Below are positions 34,251 to 45,679 of a stretch of 56,684 bases of DNA, in pieces (positions within the stretch are counted from its first letter, which is position 1; every line of letters starts with the position of its first letter). A model generated the notes under the pieces. That model was not told the origin of the DNA. It saw only the letters and a list, made by a program, of their open reading frames with translations, and searched no databases. A program made the position numbers and the translations under genes. Source of the DNA: Gonapodya prolifera JEL478 (taxonomy: Eukaryota; Monoblepharomycota; Monoblepharidomycetes; Monoblepharidales; Gonapodyaceae). The DNA lies in contig KQ965782.1 in the NCBI GenBank assembly GCA_001574975.1, positions 250,588 to 307,271 on the forward strand. The letters run 5' to 3'.

Positions 34251-34566
34251 ATTAAGTCGGATTCCTGAACAAGAAGAGATTTAAAGGCTATGTCAATTCT
34301 GATTCGTGAGTAAGCAGAGTTGCACGATGATGAATCTCGATTTTGTGAATAAGCAGACGTTGCAGGATGCTGACAAGTCGAATTTCGTGAATAATCACAG
34401 ATTATTGCACGGTGGTGACAACTCAAACAACGTGAATAATCAGAATTTCGGGGTGACAACGATTTGTGCTACGTGAGGAAGAAGAAGTTTCTATGTGATC
34501 ACAACATGTATTCGCCAGCAGAAGTTGCAAGGTGTGAGATCTAGTATTCGTGAATAATCAATACAG
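34251..34566 (+). repeat. Minisatellite, right part
   Basis: Continuation of the 40-47-bp array, about six more degenerate units (each with a GTGAATAATC-like core). It ends just before the flavocytochrome b2 stop codon at 34573. Confidence 0.75.
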
Positions 34567-34572
34567 TGCCGT

Positions 34573-36746
34573 CTACAGTTTGGGGTTCGCGCTGGTAGAT
34601 AAGCGGTCGTACACGCTGTTCATGCTGAAGTCTTCAACCACCGAAATGTGCTGAGAATTGGAGAAGGGGGGTCGGGTTCGCCATCAGTCAGTGTCACACC
34701 CAATCAAACACAACATTCCCCGTACCTTGTTCAAGTTGTCCGTGATCACGTGCGACCGGGTAATGTCCTTGATGGTCGGCGTACCCATGAGTCGCATCGT
34801 CATCTCCATTTCGTCCTTGAGCAAATCAAGCGCGCGCTCGACACCGGCCTGGCCGTAGCTCGACATGGCGTACAAGAGGGGACGACCTTGTGGACAGGAC
34901 AGACAGGCCGTGTCAGCCAACAATGAATAAAGGAGTAAAGGGATGGAGGGGACGTACCAATACCGACGGCCTTGGCACCAAGGGCGACGGCCTTGAAGAT
35001 GTCGGTGGCGCGGCGAACACCGCCGTCTACGTACACCTCGAGCTTGTCGCGGGCGCCGACGGCGTCGAGGGCGGCCATGACTTCGGGCAGGATTTCAATG
35101 CCCGAGCGAGACCAGTCGAGTTGGCGACCACCTGGCGGACACCATACGAGAGCGTAAGCACCTCACCAGGCACACAACAAGTCCTTATCCACACCGCGGG
35201 CACGTACCGTGGTTCGACAGGACGACACCCTGGCAACCGTACTGGTAAGCAAGAACGGCATCCTCTGCGCACTGCACACCCTTGAGCACGATGGGCATCT
35301 TGGTGATGGACTTGAACCACTTGATGTCGTCCCACTTGAGGGCGGGGTCGATGAAGGACGAGATGGCGCGCGCGGCACCCTGGTTCCGGTCCACACGATC
35401 CCCGGTTTCCTTTTGGATCGCGGAGTCGTCGTCGAATTTCATGCGCATGTCCTAGTTATGTGTGTGGTTTTTGGTTGAGATTCTGGGAGTGGATTATTCG
35501 AGTGGGACGTGAGCACGAACCTTTTCTCGGCGACCCAGTTGGGGGGCGTCGACGGTGATGAAAAGACCCTTGCATCCGGCGGCTTCGGCTTTTCGTACGA
35601 CAGCCTCGGTGATTTTGCGGTCCTGTTGATTTCGGGGGGAGGAGACGGATGTTTTCAGTACAGCAGATAGGATCCAAAGCCATCGATGTACATCACCTTG
35701 TTGACGTACAGTTGGAAGAACTGATGCTGTCCATTCCGTGCCGCGCCGCGGATTTCGTCGAACGTGCAACTCGCCAGGGTGGGAATCATTTGGATGATGT
35801 CGTGGGTGTGGGCAGCACGGGTCAAGTTGCATTCGCCGTCGGGGTGTCCAAGACGACCAAGAGCGGTAGCGGAGATGTAAAGCTGCAGGAGCAAGTCACG
35901 GAATGTAAGTAAGGTGCCCCTACAGCGTGAGCTCTTGTCAAGACCTCACCGGAATCGATGATTTTTGGCCCAAGATGGTGGTCGACATGTCGATCTTGGC
36001 GACATCGATGAGGATTCGAGGTTTAAGCCAAATGCGGCCAAAAGCAGCGTGGTTTTCTCTGCGTCAAAAAGCAGCGATATTGCGGTTCTGAATGTAAAAG
36101 AAGTGAGTGGTGAACCAACCGAAGTGTAATCTCGTCGTCAGCTCCGGAAGAGTAGTAGGCCCAGGCCTCCTTTTTCAGAACCTGTTTCGCCACGGCTTCG
36201 AAGTCCCACATGTTGAGCATCTGGGAAAGAGGGGGTTTGCTGCTCTCGGCCTTTTGTCGTTGAAGCTCTTCTTCGGACGGCTTCTCCGCAGCCTCCGCCT
36301 TTAGTGTAGCTGGGTCCACCTTTCCGACGCGAACCTTGGCCGGGAGGAGTTTTTGGATGATGTCTGACGGGTGGATGGGGTTGAATGCTGTTCGGAAGGT
36401 TTGTGCGGTGAGGCGGGACGCTGCAATCGGTGGCGAGCCATCAACAAGCTCACCTTTTGACCCATCCTTTCCAGCATATTTGAGAATAATGTTGGCCCCC
36501 GCTGCAGCGCGCCATCAGGCACGGTAAGAACAAGACTTCAACAGCGACAGGAGATCGACGCCAGAACGCACCAGGATGTTCCGGCAGAAAGTTGGTCAAG
36601 TCATAGACGTCTCCGTTGAGAATGACCCAGCAGTCTCCCTTGTTGTTGTGTTTCGCGACCTGCAGTCGTGGCGATCATGAGCACAATCGTGATGTGAGTC
36701 ACGGACCGCCCACCCGTACCTCGGCAGCTGAGATGAGAGGGGCCAT
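34573..36746 (-). CDS. CYB2: Flavocytochrome b2, L-lactate:cytochrome c oxidoreductase
   Basis: Oxidises L-lactate to pyruvate with FMN and passes electrons through an N-terminal cytochrome b5 domain. Eleven exons: 36720..36746, 36572..36659, 36454..36501, 36120..36387, 35950..36058, 35697..35882, 35521..35622, 35208..35451, 34958..35131, 34726..34886, 34573..34650; 494 residues. Cytochrome b5 at about 8-85: [20 protein letters not shown], with the heme-ligand motif predicted as HPAG instead of HPGG at the exon 2/3 junction. FMN domain: [29 protein letters not shown] (active-site Tyr), [24 protein letters not shown] (Lys), VVLSNHGGRQLD (catalytic His and Arg), [20 protein letters not shown]. 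No mitochondrial presequence is seen, unlike yeast Cyb2, so a cytosolic form is possible. Other family members (mandelate, glycolate) cannot be fully excluded. Confidence 0.9.
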
Positions 36747-37471
36747 TGAGACAGACGAAGGAGAAGGAGAAGCAGAAGATAGCGCCGAGATGGGGGAGCG
36801 TGGTGAATCAGGCGGCGAGATTTATAGCCCTCCTAAAAATGTATGACGGTTGTTCAATTTGCCGAATTTTTTTTTTCAATCGCAGCGAGAAATCGCCCGT
36901 TCCGCGTCACGCCGAACCTCCACATAATAACCTTTCAACGAATCGTGCTCAGATACAGAAACACGCGTGCTACGGCGTGGAATCTCACTTCTGCTGGTAA
37001 TTCGACGGTCCAGAAGCAGGACCGGATAAACTCTGGCGTGTGAGGGCGTGTGTCGCGGCCGGTCTGGATGACGCGCAACTAAACGGCCGAGATTCGGGAA
37101 CTGCTCCTTCTGTGTGTCTGGAATATCAGAGACGGTGGTGACTTGGTGGCTGCTTTTGCTACTCTTGGAAATGATTATCCAATGGATCCTATGTGATGTG
37201 AAAGGTACGTACCCTCTCATAGAAGAAGTAAACAATGGAAAAGGGCTTTTGGGCTCTTGTCTTCGCGTTTGGAAGAGGAAAGGACTCAAAGGGTATTGCG
37301 ACGAATTCTTTTCTCGACGAAGCAACAACAGTGCCCCCTTCTAAAGTAATGTCATGAACGCTTCCATTTTCCTTGTAACCGACCAGCATTTGCGTGGATG
37401 TTTCGTGTTTACAATTCCCATACATAAAAGCGATAACACATCGCTCATCCGGAAATCTGCCTGACTATTCA
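36747..37471. other. Intergenic, flavocytochrome b2 upstream region
   Basis: 725 bp between the RGS stop and the flavocytochrome b2 start. Only short shadow frames; no repeat or RNA gene seen. Confidence 0.45.
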
Positions 37472-38266
37472 CTATTGCTCCCACGTTCCCTTCTCGTTAC
37501 GTGCTTTCTTCCAAGCAGCACCGTACTGGCTCTTGAGAAAGCGGGGGCGAAGGTCGGTGTTCATCATTTTGTAGACTTCAGCTTGACAAGCGTCGAACAT
37601 GAAGGGGGAGGCTTTTGCGGGCGTTGTTCCAGAGGCAATAGATTCCATACTTCGAAGGCTGTCTTTGTCCGCTTCTCTGATAGACATGGAATCTGACTCG
37701 CCGTCTCCCCTTATCTTCCCAACATTTCGCCGCAGCGCATCCTCAAGCCCCTGTTTTCGGTGTGTTCCCGGTTTTCGGAACTCAAAGAGCAATCGGAGGG
37801 GTGCGACCTGCCACTGCGGGCAGTTCACTTCGTAGCGGCTACCGGGAGTTAGATATTCCTCGAATATGGGGCGCCCTCGGCGAATGAGAATTTGCGCGGA
37901 TGATTCAGCGTCGTCACGATCTCTGGCTGATTGTACGACCTTGAGAAGAAGATCCATGGTTTGGTGTGATGGTCGTGAAACCGACGAAACGAACGGTTCG
38001 AGCTTTCTCTCTCAAAGGACGAATCAACTACCAGGCTTACCTTTTCGGCGTAAGCTCTGAAATCTTCGACCTCTCTCCAGAACTAGGATAGAATAACAGT
38101 CTGTCGTGTCAAGTCCCGAATACATGGCATGACAGCGGACGCTACGCACCATCAGGTTCTCCACCGCCACCTCCTTCTCTAGAAAGTGCCAAAAGTTCTC
38201 GAATCCCTCTTGCGTTGTAAGAATCACCGATAGATCGTCCTCCGCCGGCTGCTGCTGCTGCTCCAT
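37472..38266 (-). CDS. RGS-domain protein
   Basis: Small regulator of G-protein signalling, expected to speed GTP hydrolysis on G-alpha. Exons 38150..38266, 38041..38082, 37472..37939; 208 residues. After a short MEQQQQ start come helix 1-3 motifs (TTQEGFENFWHFLEKEVAVE, then across the splice NLM-FWREVEDFRAYAEK), matching the core F--FLEKE-S-ENL-FW-EVE-F. The middle helix segment (QILIRRGRPIFEEYL) and a basic linker of about 70 residues follow. The closing helix ACQAEVYKMMNTDLRPRFLK corresponds to AQ--IY-LM--DS-PRFL-S. The linker inside the domain is longer than usual. Other RGS architectures (DEP, GGL, PX) are absent. Confidence 0.85.
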
Positions 38267-38634
38267 CGTCAACGCAATTCAAACCCGTGATGAGAGGAAG
38301 AGGGGGTTTTGGATGGGTGTCTCCCAGCGATACAGAGTCTCTATGTGGAATCCAACCGATTAACGCAGTCCACTAACACGATTCAGCGCTCAGATGGTGT
38401 TGATGGTTCCCTGTGTCTGTGCTCCGGTCGATCACGAATGGGGGCCTTTGTCCGCAGCATGACACCCTTCTCTCTCCTTCTCCTTTCCAGCGCTTTTACC
38501 TCTCTTCTGTCGCCTTCGTCCTTTCTATATTCAATCTCTAGCTCAATCGCTTTGCGTAACATTTGCAATGTTTTCACAATGGATTTATTTATTTTACAAC
38601 AGAAGAGGAAAAGATGAAGGAAACTTTTATATTA
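38267..38634. other. Intergenic, PFL / RGS
   Basis: 368 bp between the PFL stop and the RGS start codon on the same strand. Pyrimidine-rich on the plus strand; nothing recognised. Confidence 0.4.
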
Positions 38635-41600
38635 TTAATTCGACCCCGACTTCAATATCCACCGTGCGTCCAACATGCTTTGGAAATGGGTGGTATGACT
38701 AGTTTGTGTATAGCTTTCAGGCCATGTGGTCGTGGAAGCTAAGTGTTTATTCAGGAAAACGTCATCAGTCGGATCGCTCGCGTGATCTTGGCATTTAAAC
38801 ACAAACTCACGTTCTGGAGATGACTTCACGCTGCTGGGCAGGAGTAAGCTTGACAAAGTTGACGGCGTAGCCAGAAACCCGAATGGTAAGGTTGGGATAG
38901 TTTTCCGGGTGAGCCATCGCGTCTTCCAGTGTCTCGCGTTTCAGCACGTTTACGTTGACGTGGAACGCGTGCTGCTGGAAGTATCCATCGAGAATAGCGG
39001 CAAGGCTGGAGAGCAAAGTGCCATTGTGAGTTTAGCGATATTCCACTTTCATACGGAAAGATTCGAACGTACTTTGCATTCCTTTCCTCCGGGAGATGCC
39101 CAAGAACACTCGGCACGAGCGTAAAGGTGTTCGAGATTCCATCGCGACATGCATCATAGGGTACTTTGGCCACCGAGTTCAAAGAAGCTGGGAGAATACA
39201 GAAACGTTTTAGAGTCGGAATACTCGGCAATTGACAGACAAACTTACCGATCGCCCCTGAGAATTCACGTCCATGCACTGTTGGAAGAAAATAAACTTTG
39301 TGAAAATAAGGTCAAGATTGATATTTGCGATTGCTACTGACTTGGGTTACATCCTGGAGCGAATGGCTGGCCCCGTTTCCGTCCATCAGGAGTGGCACCG
39401 GTAGCGTTTCCCTAAACGTTCAGCTCCGTCAGCGCAACTGCGTGGCAACCACATCAAATAAAAATTGGGCTTACATAGACGACGTTCGATGTGATTGTCA
39501 ACACGGAGAGAGTGTGAACGGCGTCTAGGTGAGAAGCATTTCTATCTGCGCGATCAAAGGAGATCCACGTTTGCCAGACTCTTACCGCGGTATGTTGGGT
39601 TCACTTGCAGTTTGGAGTGGAACACTTCTGGAATTTCCGCTGCGAAAGCGTCCACACGATCATCATCATTTCCGAACTTCGGGAACTCTATGTTCGAAAA
39701 ACATAGTTCACAGGCCTGGACGGGCTCAATCGGTGTCAAAATATTCTCTCACCTCCTTCGATTCTGAAATCAACCGTAAGACCAGTCTTGGGGTCCCGAA
39801 TAGGGTACACCTTCGCATACTTGATAGCAGACAACGAATCTGCAATGACAGACAGACCAGCGATACCGAAAGCCATAAGTCGGCGGACCTTGGTGTCATG
39901 AAGCGCCATTTGGATTGCTTCGTAGCAGTACTTGTCATGGCTGCGGTGGATCGCGTTCATCGTGTTGACGTAAAGCCTGTCAAATGTTTGCAATTAAACA
40001 CCAGCACCATGAACATTGACATCAAACCGCAACTTACGCCGCCAGCCAGTCCATAGCCTTGTCGTATTTGGCGAAGACCTCATCGAAATTGAGGGGTCCC
40101 TCACCCGAGCTCAGTGCGCCCCAACCGGGTCCGACCTGCTTTCCGGTGATCTCGTCGCGACCTTCGTTCAAGACGTAGAGCAGCAACTTGGCCAAGTTGC
40201 ACCGGGCGCCGAAGAATTGCTTTATATTCGGAAAGTCAAGTCCATGTTAGATCATTCGCATTCACGATTGCACCCTATCAAGCTCAACCCACCATATCCT
40301 TTCCCACGGTCATGGCGCTTACACAGCACGCAATGGCGTAGTCGTCTCCATATCTCTCACACATGAGCGAATCGCTCTCGTACTGCACCGACGAAGTGTC
40401 GATCGACGTGTGTGCCGCAAATAACTTGAATGGGGCGGGAAGCGCGTCGTTCCACAAGACAGTCAGGTTGGGCTCCTATTGGGTGAACGCACGAGCACGA
40501 TGAAAAAACAAACGGCTATTTTGTGAGTGGGTCAATCGACTTCCCGCGACCTCTCAAAATGCTCACCGGCGCAGGTCCCAGCGTATACAGAGTGTTGAGA
40601 ATCCGGTAAGCAGTTTTGGTCACCATGGACTTTCCGTCCTTCGTGCATCCTCCGAGCACCATAGTCACCCATGTTGGGTCGCCAGCAAAGAGTTCTAGAG
40701 CAATGTCGTCAGCACTTTGACCGTACCTTGTTGACACGTTTTTGACTTACCATTGTACTCCGGCGTCCTCAGGTGCCTTACCAGTCTCAGCTTAATAACC
40801 AACTGATCAATGAGCTCCTGGGCTTCCTCTTCAGTCATTTTTCCGGCCTCGATATCGCGTTGAATGTAAACGTCGAAGAATGCGTCTACTCGTCCAAAAG
40901 ACATAGCGGCACCATCTGAGGTGTGTGCGATGTAACAAGGGTGTCAAGAAGGGTCGCAGCGTCACTTGCCGACGCCCAAACAAGGCTACTCACCCTGATC
41001 CTTTACGGAAGCCAAGTACGCGAAGTACGTCCACTGGACGGCCTCCCTGGCGTCCTTCGCCGGTCGCCCCAAATCAAACCCGTAAGAAGCAGCCATCTCC
41101 TTGAGTTGCTTCAGGGCCTTGACTTGGTCCGCAATTTCCTCGCGTAGCACCATGTTTTCGTCGGTGAACACGGGACCAAGGTCGTGCTTGTCGATGAGTT
41201 TTTGCGAGATGAGGGCATCCACACCGTACAGGGCGACGCGACGGTCTGCAGGAGTGATGGGACGAGATGGTGAAAAGATACGTCAGCTCAGTGGTGAGAC
41301 ATGGAAAGCGAGCTTTGCGGTGCAGTAGCCTTCCATTTTCCTCTGCTTTCGTCAAAGATTTCCCATGTCCCAAGCTTCCCCCACACCTCGCATGCTTTCC
41401 ATCCTTCAAATCCCCCCAAATCCCCCCATCGCCCATTCGCACACCCCTAGGACACTCACAGTCTCCAATGATCCTGCCCCGTCCGTACCCATCCGGCAAC
41501 CCAGTGACGATATGGTTGCTCCTCGCCGCCCTCATTTCGCTGGTGTAGATGTCAAAGACAGCCTCGTTGTGCGTCTTCCGGTACTTTGAGAAGATCTCCT

Positions 41601-42313
41601 TGACGGTTGGGTCCATGGGGTACCCGTTGGCCTTGAGGGCGCCTTCGACCTGAGGTGGAGGTGAACGGGGTTATGGCATTGGAGGTTAATGTTGTGAAGG
41701 CAACAAATGAGGGAGAGAGAAGATAAAAACTCACCATGCCCAGACCGCCGAACGGCTTGATCGCCCTCTTTAGTGGTGCATCGGTTTGCAGTCCGACGAC
41801 AACCTCATTGTCCTTGTCAATATACCCTACGCCAGACGCAATTGTTGGTCAGCTACCTCAGTCTCCACCGAGCCCAAACAAACTTACCCGGCTGGTGACT
41901 CGTGATCGTCCCCGGAGTCTTCCAATCCACATCCAAGAGGCCACCCTTGTTGCGCTCTTCGCCAAGGAGTTCAGTGCAGCGGGACCAGACTGCAGACGTG
42001 CGAGGGGAAGCTTTGGATGCGAGGAACGAGGAGTCGCCGTTGTAGGGGGTGTAGTTCGATTTGACTTTGTGTTGTGTTGGGTGGGTGAGGATGTAAAATG
42101 GTTGAATGGGCGATGGGTGGGTTCAAGAGCGAAAGGGAGATGAAATAGAGGAATGCAAGGAAGGACGGAAAGAGAGGAGGTTTGCGGAAGATGGTTGAGT
42201 GCCAAGGCGGGCTCCGGTGATGAAGCGGTCGATGACTCACTCCACTTTTCAACGTTGATATCTAGCTTGGCGTACTTTCCCGCCTGCTGCTGTTGAGCTG
42301 CGACCGTTGCCAT
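38635..42313 (-). CDS. PFL: Pyruvate formate-lyase (formate C-acetyltransferase)
   Basis: Glycyl-radical enzyme converting pyruvate and CoA to acetyl-CoA and formate. Seventeen exons: 42241..42313, 41888..41989, 41735..41826, 41460..41649, 41245..40994, 40915..40751, 40694..40567, 40475..40293, 40219..40038, 39976..39753, 39687..39586, 39524..39475, 39411..39342, 39277..39248, 39187..39073, 39005..38811, 38698..38635; 738 residues with every phase closing. Key residues are in place: the active-site Cys-Cys in [10 protein letters not shown] (exon 8) and the radical Gly loop [14 protein letters not shown] (exon 16). Other PFL blocks are [35 protein letters not shown] and [14 protein letters not shown]. 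The N-terminus ([10 protein letters not shown]) has no evident targeting sequence. The final exon (acceptor after ACAAACTAG) adds an unusual tail ending WILKSGSN in place of the common TFH ending. Dense introns rule out bacterial contamination. Confidence 0.95.
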
Positions 42314-43557
42314 GAAGCGAGACTGGCGATGTATTGGTGAATGCGTGTTTGAATCCACGAGAGTGTGGTGAGGTTGTTCAGGGGAGAGAAGTGGAGAGTG
42401 AGGGGTCACAGGCCAAGGACGGTTAATATAATACCGGGCCCATTCGGGACGCGGTCGTGAATCACATCCAGGGTAGTTGGGAGGAGCGGTCCCAACCCCG
42501 ATTCAGACCTCCGGGACGGCTCACCTTGAATGCCGACGGAGCGAACGCGGATGCGGAGCAGATGGCGTTTGGCGTGATGCGAGATGGCGCCGGCGGACGG
42601 GCCAGGCGTGTTAAGGAGCGGGCAGGAGTTGGAGAGCGGCCGACGGTGTGTTGGATGTGAGTGGCAATGCGGGACGTCGATGCGCAGGCAAGAGTGGGTG
42701 CGATGAGAGCCGGCAGAGCGGAAGGGAGAGTAAGTGTGTTGAGCATGTAATTGTGTGGTCGGATGCTGGCGTTTCTGAGATTATAAGAACGGCGAATATT
42801 CGAGTGCAACCTAGAGCCCTCTGGTGAGTCACCCTCCATCAGCAGGACACCGGATCATCCGGCAGATAAATGTCACCCAAAATCACACTTTTCACACATC
42901 AGATGAGTGCGAAATGAGCTGGAAAAGATGTAATGACAGAAGAGATCGGGCGATGTTCAGTTTGGACCCGTCAATGAGACTTGATGGTGCATGCTAGAAC
43001 AGAATGGGACGAGACGAGCAGACGGAGTACGTGAACAGTCGGATTAGAAAGTACATCGAATGGAGAGTGTGTGGGCAACAAATGCTGGATAGATGTGGAA
43101 GTGAGTCACTTGGTTGTTGGTTGCGGGCGGCGGTTGTGGGCAGCCCCGACTTGCGAGAAACGATGCAGAAATTGCAAGCGCAATGGCTTCCCTAGCAGGC
43201 AGATAGAAGAACGACTCTCGTGTCTGTTGGTGAAGGTGAATGAATTTATTGACAAGAATGGAAAGGAATCGTTCCATCTTCTGGTGAAATTAGTCCACTT
43301 TGGAGATCACTTTGTGAGCTTCAAATACATTTGGGATACAAAAATAATTCGCAGTGCGGATATTATAAGAAATGCGGGAGCAGTTACGGGGCTTTAGGTT
43401 TCAAGTGCAAGGGATGGATGCCAACTGGGTGCTGGTGAGTCACCGGATCCGATCAAGTGGCACCTTGAGTTTTACAAGCGGGCGCATTTCACGCATCTAA
43501 TTGAAGAGCACGCATCACGCTTCAAGCTCGAATCTGCGCGATCACATCGAAATCCAA
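42314..43557. promoter_or_regulatory. Divergent region between PFL and its activase
   Basis: 1,244 bp between the start codons of PFL and PFL-activating enzyme, no gene recognised inside. It probably carries the promoters of both partners; no specific element was identified. Confidence 0.45.
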
Positions 43558-45423
43558 ATGCAAACAGCGATAACGGAAATTGGAGGCGCGATGGGTCCAG
43601 CCGGAGTTGGACTTGTCGGGAGAGCTGTTGGTGAAGGCATCAAGAGAGCGGGGCAAGCGAAAAGGGCAGTCGATGTAGCAGCAAGAATGAGGGAGCTAAC
43701 GAGGACCGGACTGAACATGGGAGCTGGACTATCTACTGGAGCAACCGCCAGTCGAACCCCACAGTTCACCACGCCCGCCCCCCACTCGGCGCTCTCTTCA
43801 CGTTCCAAGCACACTTTGCACTCTCTACCGTCTGCGTTCTCCTTACTTCGCTCCCTGGCACCACATTCGCCGGTGTTCGTCCACGCTCAACCGTTCTCAA
43901 CAGCGGCAGCACCAGAATTCACCTCTTCACCACCTTCTCATCAAAACATCATCCCCGTTTCTCCTCACGCCCAACACCTTAATTTTGACATCAAGCCTTC
44001 AACTGGCTCCGCAAAAACCCAACACCCCGTCACCGCTCACGCACGCTCATCTCCACAACACAAGACACCTCTTCCTTCCGATTCCCTTGCATTCTCTCAC
44101 CCATCTCACGACGATCCAGCACACCCGATATTTGATCCCTCCCTTCCCGGCGTCGACTATCTCGGAGTGCGCGGCTACGTTCACTCGACAGAGTCCATGG
44201 GGTCGCTCGAAGGTCCAGGCAACAGATTCCTCGTGTTTCTTACGGGCTGCATGTGTAGATGCCTGTACTGCGAAAACCCGGATACGTGGGATGTACAGAA
44301 GGGCGGCACGTCAACTGTGAGTTCTGATGCTGGAAGTCTTCCTGTCGCACCTAACATCCCACCATTCCACCCGTCACACTCCTCCCCTAGTCTGTTGCCC
44401 GGCTCGTCGACAAAGCCTCTCGGATGAAACCCTACTACGTCCGCTCTGTCGGGGGTGGCGGCGTGACAGTCTCGGGCGGCGACCCCCTGGTGCAGCACGA
44501 CTTTTTGGCGGCGTTCTTGTACGCGTGCAAGAGGGACCTTGGTCTGAACACGTGCGTGGAGACAACGGGACTGGGAACCAGGAGAGCGCTGGAGACGGTA
44601 CTGCCGTGGACGGATTTGGTGTTGTTATGTGAGTAAGGCAAGCCACGGGCCGAGGAAGGGGGAATGCGGGGGAACACGGATATTGCGGATATGAGACAAG
44701 AAACTATCCATCATTCTTGTCAGCTCTTGGAAATGCGACGGGAGGGCGGTGGAATGGACGTGCGAGTCCTCGTGGAGTCGTTTTTGCGTAGTAAACCCTA
44801 GTCCGGTTCCGCACCCCACATTCTCACCCCTATCTCTGCCTCATTACCTTTTCTCAGGCATCAAAGGCACCAACTCAACCTCATACTCACACATCACTCA
44901 AACCCCCTCTCGATCGTTCTCGCGCATGCTCCACTTCATCACCGAGCTGCGCTCTCGAAACATACCCTGGTGGTGTCGGTATGTCGTTGTTCCAGGCCTG
45001 ACGGATTCGGACAAGGATGTGGACGAGCTGGTGGAGTTGATTAACGGCGAAGAGAGCGGGGGGTGCGAAAGGGTCGAACTACTGCCGTATCATACTCTGG
45101 GCGAGCATGTGAGTTTGGAGAAAGGAATGACCAAAGGGGGGGGGGGGTGTTAAGTGAGAAGAGGAAACAGTGAGATCTGTTTGGATCTTCACACTCAGGG
45201 AAACTCCAAGTGGATTCATTCGTTGTGTTCTGGCCCGGCGTCTTACTAACGAGACTCCTCCGGTTTATTCCCAACCCCCCTTCAGAAATGGAAGGAGCTC
45301 GGACTGGAGTACCCGCTACCATCCACGCCATACCCCACCAAAGCCCGCTTGGAAGCCATCGCAACACGCATTAGGAACGGTCTGGTCAACAAAAACATAA
45401 GCGTATCAGACGGTGCGGAGTAA
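43558..45423 (+). CDS. PFLA: Pyruvate formate-lyase activating enzyme (radical SAM)
   Basis: Radical-SAM enzyme that abstracts hydrogen from the PFL glycine to switch it on. Exons 43558..44316, 44391..44628, 44858..45108, 45286..45423; 461 residues from the first in-frame ATG. The catalytic domain starts near residue 200: DYLGVRGYVHSTESMGSLEG, then the 4Fe-4S motif CMCRCLYC (CxxxCxxC) followed by ENPDTWDV. Then come VTVSGGDPLVQHDF (SAM-binding GGE-like motif as GGD), CVETTGLGTR, RSRNIPWWCRYVVVPGLTDS and YHTLGEHKWKELGLEYPL, as in bacterial PflA. The N-terminal extension of about 200 residues, rich in Ala/Ser/Pro/His, is absent from bacterial enzymes and may include a targeting segment (LLRSLAPHSPVFVHAQPFST). 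Divergent from its substrate enzyme PFL. Confidence 0.93.
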
Positions 45424-45679
45424 GGATTGAGACCACGAGAGGGAGTCTGGGGAGGAAGGACAGTGTGGGCATGAGATAGTGAGAAAAACGAAGAGTGGTA
45501 TGAGGTGTTCCGCTTGAGAGTGGTTTTGGATGAATGTAATAATTGTGGTGATGTCTCATAGTACAATTGAATGTCAAAAGCAAAATCTATAGTAAAAGAT
45601 GCAAAATCGTGTTCCAGACCACACCATTGATCCGATGGAACTATCCCACCAATTTCCGTCTCCCGAAAACACACGCTGG

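Noticed and set aside
38635-45423. PFL and activase as bacterial contamination or a recent bacterial transfer
   Set aside because: PFL has 16 spliceosomal introns and the activase three, all with local-type splice signals.
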